From: Bacteroidota bacterium
GTDB lineage: Bacteria > Bacteroidota > Bacteroidia > Chitinophagales > Chitinophagaceae
DNA: 9,468 nucleotides
Direction: 5' to 3'
Assembly: GCA_023415275.1 (NCBI GenBank)
Contig: JAEZLJ010000091.1
Coordinates: forward strand, 1 to 9,468
The notes under the pieces are model-generated. The model was given only the letters and a program-made list of their open reading frames with translations, was not told the DNA's origin and made no database searches. Of this stretch, positions 6,313 to 9,468 are shown in pieces. Each line of letters opens with the position of its first letter. The stretch's first letter is position 1. A program made the position numbers and the translations under genes.

Positions 6313-6366
6313 CTAAAAACTGGAAGTGCTATCTGCTCAATCAGGCTAATCGGCATTAGTTTTTAG
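6313..6366. repeat. Inverted repeat upstream of the adhesin-like gene
   Basis: CTAAAAACT (6313-6321) pairs perfectly with AGTTTTTAG (6358-6366). The loop contains a smaller CTAAT/ATTAG pairing. It lies 31-84 nt upstream of ATG 6282, so it would be in the leader or promoter region of that gene. The function is unknown, and I see no convincing Bacteroidota promoter (TTG / TAnnTTTG) placed around it. Confidence 0.45.
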
Positions 6367-6425
6367 GTTCAAATTGTTTTCCCTTTTATTAAAATCTTTG
6401 AAAGAAAATCTACCACAACCAATTT

Positions 6426-6544
6426 AGGCGGCTAACACACATCTTGTAAAATCAGTAAAGCAAGGAACTACGGCATAAACTCATTATCCTCGCGCAAAGC
6501 CAACATTTATTCCGTTCCTCCTTGCTTTCCTGCCCTCGCCGCCT
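6426..6544. repeat. Large nested inverted repeat, about 119 nt
   Basis: The outer arms AGGCGGC (6426-6432) and GCCGCCT (6538-6544) are perfectly complementary. Inside them, the 23-nt arms at 6457-6479 and 6506-6528 match at 19 of 23 positions: a 10-bp block (AAAGCAAGGA), a 3-nt mismatch, then ACGGxATAAA with one mismatch. The central loop is 26 nt. It is not followed by oligo-U and is far from any stop codon, so it is unlikely to be a terminator. It could be a structured RNA, a small non-autonomous mobile element or a recombination site. Confidence 0.7.
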
Positions 6545-6556
6545 GCACTTACGTCC

Positions 6557-6592
6557 TTTCTTTTTTTCTTTTTCCCTTTTCTTTTTTTCTTT
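6557..6592. repeat. Homopyrimidine mirror repeat (possible triplex site)
   Basis: This 36-nt tract contains only T and C on the plus strand and is mirror-symmetric around 6574/6575. The C residues at 6560 and 6589, and at 6568 and 6581, are symmetric, and only the 6573/6576 pair breaks the mirror. The pyrimidine run itself starts at 6554. Such tracts can form intramolecular triplexes (H-DNA). It follows the nested inverted repeat by 12 nt. Confidence 0.7.
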
Positions 6593-6726
6593 AAAAATAT
6601 TTTACTCGAGTGTAAGATCTCTGAAGTTCAGGGTACTATTGTAACTCATAATGATTCCAGTACAGACTACAAGCAGAAAGGGAAAACTGCCAACAACCAT
6701 TTAAAAAAACAAAATAGCCTGCCAAG

Positions 6727-7043
6727 ATAGTACCGGCACAATCCATTCGCTGCGCAGCATAAACACAAGTATCCCTCCCACCATGCCATCATTTATACTG
6801 CCACCCACTACCCGGTACTGGAGAGAGGCAGTCATTTTATTTTTTAATCTTAAATCGTTGTTATGTCAGTTTCTTTCCCTTTTGCCGGTCGTCGTCGCAG
6901 GCCCTGGGTTTCCTTTTGTGTGTATGGTTGCCTCCATGGCTCCCTTGTTTGTGTAGTGTATCGCTGCCCTGTGGTTGCCGGCGTTCCTTTGCTCCATCTC
7001 GCCTGGCAGCATCGCATAGTACCGGCTTCTTAGCCGGTACTAT
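6727..7043. mobile_element. Possible MITE-like element bounded by ATAGTACCGGC inverted repeats
   Basis: ATAGTACCGGC at 6727-6737 and its complement GCCGGTACTAT at 7033-7043 bound 317 bp with no accepted gene. Partial copies lie at 6632-6639 (GGTACTAT) and 6812-6819 (CCGGTACT). There is no clear target-site duplication and no transposase, so the mobile-element reading is tentative. The motif could instead be a protein-binding site. Confidence 0.3.
7016..7043. terminator. Perfect 12-bp hairpin, possible terminator or operator
   Basis: ATAGTACCGGCT (7016-7027) and AGCCGGTACTAT (7032-7043) are perfect complements with a TCTT loop. It lies 88 nt downstream of the stop of the barrel gene ending at 7131, so it could end that transcript. 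It lacks a strong U-run on the minus strand. The stem is also the right-hand copy of the local ATAGTACCGG repeat. Confidence 0.4.
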
Positions 7044-7130
7044 ATTCAATTAATCATAATTCTTTTATCAAAGTTATTAGACCCATAACTTAATCTGATA
7101 ACACTACCGGAATATTTATTAGTTGTTTTA

Positions 7131-7748
7131 TTATTTGTTCTTCTCTAAGTGAACTTGCAAACCTATATTCATTAATATCGAATTGTCTACCTCACTATAT
7201 TTACTATATTTTACAGAAGAGTATCCTACCAAAAACTCAAGACCAATTACATTATTAAGAAAAATAACTGGTCCTGTAAAAAAGGAAGCTCTTTTTCCCT
7301 TGGTCATATTAATCCCTGTAGCATATCCATAATAACCCTCTGCCAAAATATTCACCATATTAGAAACAGGTAAAAAATAATAACGAACAAAAGGACCGAT
7401 GTTTAACCTGGTTGAATGTTCAGTGTCACGATCATCCTTAACAATTCGAATAGCAATGCTAGTTTTTAATCCAGCCGAAAACTTATCTAAAAAAAAGTAG
7501 CCAATATTAGGATTTACACCAATTTCACTAACGGTTTGATTATAAACATCTCCTGCTCTGTACTTTGTTGATTCAAGAGTTGCATTTCCTCCAACTAGCC
7601 AATTTCCTTTTGTGATTTGAGCTTTACCATTGAACATTAGAAATAAAATACCAAAGGATATTAAGAGAATTTTTCTGCGGAGACTAGATTTAAAAACATT
7701 CAAATGCGAATTCAATATCTGGTCATATATTTTAATTAAATGAAGCAT
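7131..7748 (-). CDS. Outer-membrane beta-barrel protein
   Basis: The 205 residues start with an unusually long N-region (about 27 residues, ending SSLRRK), followed by a hydrophobic core (ILLISFGILFLMF) and NGKAQ with likely cleavage before Gln. An in-frame TTG about 15 codons downstream of the ATG would give a more ordinary signal peptide, so the start is uncertain. The mature part shows alternating-hydrophobicity strands typical of small 8-stranded porin-like barrels: GNWLVGGNATLES, NPNIGYFFLDKFSAGLKT, LNIGPFVRYYF, LAEGYYGYATG, FFTGPVIFLNNVIGLEFLVGY, and a final strand ILMNIGLQVHLE. This resembles the Bacteroidota outer-membrane beta-barrel (OMP_b-brl) families. It probably sits in the outer membrane. 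Cargo or partner is unknown, and no operon partner lies close by. Confidence 0.8.
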   Translation of the reverse strand: MLHLIKIYDQILNSHLNVFKSSLRRKILLISFGILFLMFNGKAQITKGNWLVGGNATLESTKYRAGDVYNQTVSEIGVNPNIGYFFLDKFSAGLKTSIAIRIVKDDRDTEHSTRLNIGPFVRYYFLPVSNMVNILAEGYYGYATGINMTKGKRASFFTGPVIFLNNVIGLEFLVGYSSVKYSKYSEVDNSILMNIGLQVHLEKNK

Positions 7749-8067
7749 AATTCAAATTTTTTTTACGTATTAGTTTAAGTTTATTTTCAACAACACTTAG
7801 TACAGTTCCGCATATATATGAATTTTTTAATAAACTATTTCCTATTTCACGGTAATGCATATTTCTTTTTCACTTTGATAAGTATATAATCTTAGATATA
7901 ATTGTATTTACTGAATAAATGTAATAACCTTAAAATTCCAACAGTTGACAGCTCTTGCACTTTTCAATTTCACAGATCCCACCATATTTGCCCTTTCAAA
8001 AGCCCCATACGAACGGAAGGTAAAGATCCAGGAGCCAAAGAATAAAATGTAAACATCTACAAAAAGA
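7749..8067. other. AT-rich intergenic stretch
   Basis: I see no gene here. It should contain the promoter of the barrel gene that starts at 7748, but no sequence matches the Bacteroidota TTG / TAnnTTTG pattern convincingly. It ends at the terminator of the downstream-coordinate gene cluster. Confidence 0.45.
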
Positions 8068-8089
8068 AAAAGAGGCCGAAGCCTCTTTT
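8068..8089 (-). terminator. Rho-independent terminator of the DUF5675 cluster
   Basis: AAAAGAGGC (8068-8076) and GCCTCTTTT (8081-8089) pair perfectly. On the minus strand the loop is TTCG, an ultra-stable tetraloop, and the stem runs into TTTTTCTTTTT. It lies 34 nt after the stop of the last small gene (8124), exactly where the minus-strand cluster should end. Confidence 0.9.
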
Positions 8090-8123
8090 ATCCTTTCGCA
8101 GGTCACCACAACAAACGAAAGAA

Positions 8124-8306
8124 TTATTTTCTGATTCTGCGTATAAGCATTTTCAATCCCAGTGTCACTCCAAAGCTTACTATGGCACCCAGTGCAGCCA
8201 ATACTGAAGTTTTGATCAGGTCAGCACTGCTGATATTGGCAAATATGGTAAGTAGCGTTCCTCCTAATGTACCTGCTTTGGTAGTATTGTCAAAATAAGA
8301 ATACAT
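8124..8306 (-). CDS. Tiny holin-like membrane protein
   Basis: This 60-residue protein starts at ATG 8306, 3 nt after the stop of the preceding gene. After a polar N-terminus (MYSYFDNTTKAG) it has a short hydrophobic stretch (residues about 13-25), a polar break (SSAD, 27-30) and a longer membrane segment (about 31-54, VLAALGAIVSFGVTLGLKML). It ends in a basic tail, RRIRK. Small size, one or two membrane segments and a positively charged C-terminus are holin-like features. Its position behind a DUF5675 gene also fits a phage-type lysis module. I recognise no named family, so the role is inference. It is the last gene before the terminator. Confidence 0.7.
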   Translation of the reverse strand: MYSYFDNTTKAGTLGGTLLTIFANISSADLIKTSVLAALGAIVSFGVTLGLKMLIRRIRK

Positions 8307-8309
8307 ACT

Positions 8310-8516
8310 TCATTCTCCATATATAGCAGTCTGGCTCACCGCACTGGCCACTGTACTGGCCACTGCCAGGTATCCTGCTATTTGTATCACCACTGCCGGC
8401 AGCGCTACCGGTGCAGCTACAATGGTGCTGCTTACCGCAGCCAGGATCAGTCCAATGGTACGCAGCTTTTTAAAAAATGGAGGCGTTGGCGCCTGCACCC
8501 TGTTAATCAATTTCAT
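8310..8516 (-). CDS. Small hydrophobic membrane protein
   Basis: I start this 68-residue protein at ATG 8516 (MKLINRVQAPTPPFFKKLR). A longer frame reaching 8600 would run deep inside the DUF5675 gene. The chosen start overlaps the DUF5675 stop by 14 nt, a typical operon overlap suggesting translational coupling. Residues about 20-38 (IGLILAAVSSTIVAAPVAL) and about 41-62 (AVVIQIAGYLAVASTVASAV) are two Ala/Val-rich membrane helices in a hairpin. The N-terminus is basic with an APTPPFFKKLR motif that I recall from short hypothetical proteins next to DUF5675 genes in Bacteroidota. A helical hairpin of this size could be a holin, a pinholin or a phage-like accessory protein. No enzyme motif is visible. 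Confidence 0.75.
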   Translation of the reverse strand: MKLINRVQAPTPPFFKKLRTIGLILAAVSSTIVAAPVALPAVVIQIAGYLAVASTVASAVSQTAIYGE

Positions 8517-8916
8517 TTCCTTCGGATTTAATTGTGAGAAAAACGGGTTCCTTTTTATCCAGGCTCTCAAAAACGATCGACTGTAGTTTATTAAGAGCAA
8601 TCCTGGACCTTAACCCCTTGCCTTCTGCCTTTAATATGGATACCGGAGCAATACAGCCTTTCAATTCCTTTTCTGCATCATTGGCCGCATGGATCAATAT
8701 CAACGACCTTTTAGGTACATCCCTCACATGCATATGCCAGCCATGATGCTCACTGAACCGCCTTGCGATCTCATACCTCCCCTCCGGTATACATGACAAC
8801 CTTGGCTTATTATTTTTCCAGGGAAGTTCGATGGTAAAGCAGATCCGCTCTCCTTTCAGGTAAAGCTCTCCATTCGTTCCACAAGGAAAATACGACCGTA
8901 TCAGCTCCAGTTCCAT
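8503..8916 (-). CDS. DUF5675 family protein
   Basis: This 137-residue cytosolic-looking protein has no signal peptide. It carries the hallmarks of DUF5675 in order: ELELIR with FPCGTNGELYLKG (residues 2-22), CFTIELPW (26-33), SCIPEGRYE (41-49), HGWHMHVRDVP (58-68), and LILIHAANDAEKELKGCIAP (72-91) followed by SRIALNKL. The conserved His (76), Asn (79) and Cys (88) in the last block suggest a catalytic or peptidoglycan-related site, but the family has no established activity that I can state. It is often found in phage and prophage-like modules. The downstream gene overlaps its end, and an intercistronic hairpin lies upstream, between it and the edge-cut gene. Confidence 0.9.
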   Translation of the reverse strand: MELELIRSYFPCGTNGELYLKGERICFTIELPWKNNKPRLSCIPEGRYEIARRFSEHHGWHMHVRDVPKRSLILIHAANDAEKELKGCIAPVSILKAEGKGLRSRIALNKLQSIVFESLDKKEPVFLTIKSEGNEID

Positions 8917-8949
8917 TTGATCTTTGTATTAGGATAGTTGAAAACACCA

Positions 8950-8971
8950 GGATAGCCTTACAGGGCTATCC
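8950..8971. repeat. Intercistronic hairpin
   Basis: GGATAGCC (8950-8957) pairs perfectly with GGCTATCC (8964-8971) around a 6-nt loop. On the minus strand it begins 7 nt after the stop of the edge-cut gene and is followed only by TGGTGTTTTC. It is therefore at best a weak terminator. It may moderate expression or protect the 3' end between that gene and DUF5675. Confidence 0.6.
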
Positions 8972-8978
8972 CAAAGGT

Positions 8979-9468
8979 TTACAGTCCACTCACTTTTACC
9001 AGTGAAAGGGAGTTATAGGCTCCATTTTTCAATGGGTATTTAATCCCATTCACATCCTGGTAAAACTGCACACCCAATAATAAAAAAATGGGGTGCGTTG
9101 AATTGGGTGTAAGATTATGCGTCATGGTAACGCCAGTTGACGCATTATTATCCCAAGGTATGATACCGCTATCCGCAGATTGCTGCACAAAGGTCTCACC
9201 CTCAAAGTCCATTTCCACGCCTGCAGACACAATGCTCAGGTGCGTGGTTCCTGAAGGAGCATTGATCTCATTGGCAGGAATAAAGCCTGCTATTGTGATA
9301 TCAGTTGTCCCTGCTACCCGGTTGATAGTTGCTGTAAAAGGAGCAAACAAGGTAGTTCCCAAAGGAGCATTGCGGTTGAAATCAAACCCCTGGAGCAGTT
9401 CCAGCTCGCCATCCAACACATTTCGCTGTCCACGTGCACTGGTAGCATCTGCCTGGATCACCTTCACC
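8979..9468 (-). CDS. Hypothetical protein, N-terminus cut by window edge
   Basis: The frame is open to the right edge. The GTG at 9467 is merely the first possible start in view, so the true start lies outside the window. The 162 visible residues have no membrane segment. They are rich in Asn, Thr, Gly and short beta-like strands (LGTTLFAPFTATINRVAGTT, DITIAGFIPANEI, THLSIVSAGVEMDF), with two blocks of similar style (PLGTTLFAPF near residue 35, HPIFLLLGVQFYQ near 124) and a C-terminal PLKNGAYNSLSLVKVSG. I recall similar proteins next to DUF5675 genes in Bacteroidota, which suggests a conserved module. A surface, Ig-like or jelly-roll fold is plausible, but no function can be assigned. Confidence 0.75.
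   Translation of the reverse strand, partial: VKVIQADATSARGQRNVLDGELELLQGFDFNRNAPLGTTLFAPFTATINRVAGTTDITIAGFIPANEINAPSGTTHLSIVSAGVEMDFEGETFVQQSADSGIIPWDNNASTGVTMTHNLTPNSTHPIFLLLGVQFYQDVNGIKYPLKNGAYNSLSLVKVSGL

Larger units (their letters stand above)
6593..7130. other. Non-coding stretch with ATAGTACCGG repeats
   Basis: I find no convincing gene here. A minus-strand 62-codon open frame (6861-7049) starts inside a hairpin and encodes a low-complexity basic, Gly/His-rich peptide, so I do not accept it. The stretch is marked by repeats of ATAGTACCGG in both orientations and by a perfect GCTGCGCAGC palindrome (6750-6759). Confidence 0.45.

Noticed and set aside
6861..7049. Minus-strand 62-codon open frame
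   Set aside because: Its ATG lies at the edge of a perfect hairpin, its product is a basic, Gly/His/Lys-rich low-complexity peptide, and it overlaps the ATAGTACCGG repeat region.
8310..8600. Longer 96-residue form of the small membrane protein
   Set aside because: The extra 28 residues lie in the DUF5675 coding region and lack the character of the remaining protein. ATG 8516 gives a normal operon overlap.
8534..8746. Plus-strand 70-codon open frame
   Set aside because: It lies opposite the DUF5675 gene, whose motifs are conserved in the minus frame.

Overview
The window reads as a piece of a Bacteroidota chromosome, most likely Chitinophagaceae or a close relative. Evidence for this is a very large T9SS substrate ending in a CHU_C-type (gliding-motility-associated) domain, signal peptides cleaved just before Gln, an outer-membrane barrel protein, a DUF5675 protein, AT-rich coding sequence, and no clear Shine-Dalgarno sites. 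All supported genes lie on the minus strand, so they are read from high to low coordinates.

Region 1-1330 holds two small secreted hypothetical proteins. Each sits tightly between its own pair of inverted repeats: GTTGGCAGTA around the first, and a bipartite GTTGCGTAAA / TGTTGTGCGTA around the second. The segments between them fold into long imperfect hairpins. Together this looks like integron-type gene cassettes with attC-like sites of about 94 and 134 nt, but no integrase is visible and the core sites only partly match the GTTRRRY consensus.

Region 1330-2898 has no convincing gene. It contains a possible 74-codon coding remnant (1498-1722), several inverted repeats, and a pyrimidine-rich, GC-richer stretch (about 2000-2830) packed with small hairpins. 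The open frames in that stretch look like composition artefacts.

Region 2899-6282 is one giant secreted adhesin-like gene: signal peptide, propeller-like N-terminus, nine Ig-like repeats and a T9SS type B sorting domain. An in-frame TAA at codon 45 cuts the signal peptide off from the other 1082 residues, so the gene appears inactivated, or depends on readthrough, unless the TAA is a sequencing error.

Region 6283-7130 is a non-coding island. It contains a 23-nt-arm imperfect inverted repeat, a 36-nt homopyrimidine mirror repeat, and several copies of an ATAGTACCGG motif, two of which form a perfect 12-bp hairpin.

Region 7131-7748 encodes an outer-membrane beta-barrel protein. From 8124 to the right edge lies a compact co-oriented cluster: a hypothetical protein cut by the window edge, a DUF5675 protein and two tiny membrane proteins, closed by a textbook terminator at 8068-8089. 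Its layout recalls phage lysis modules or phage-derived cargo, although no phage structural gene is visible.
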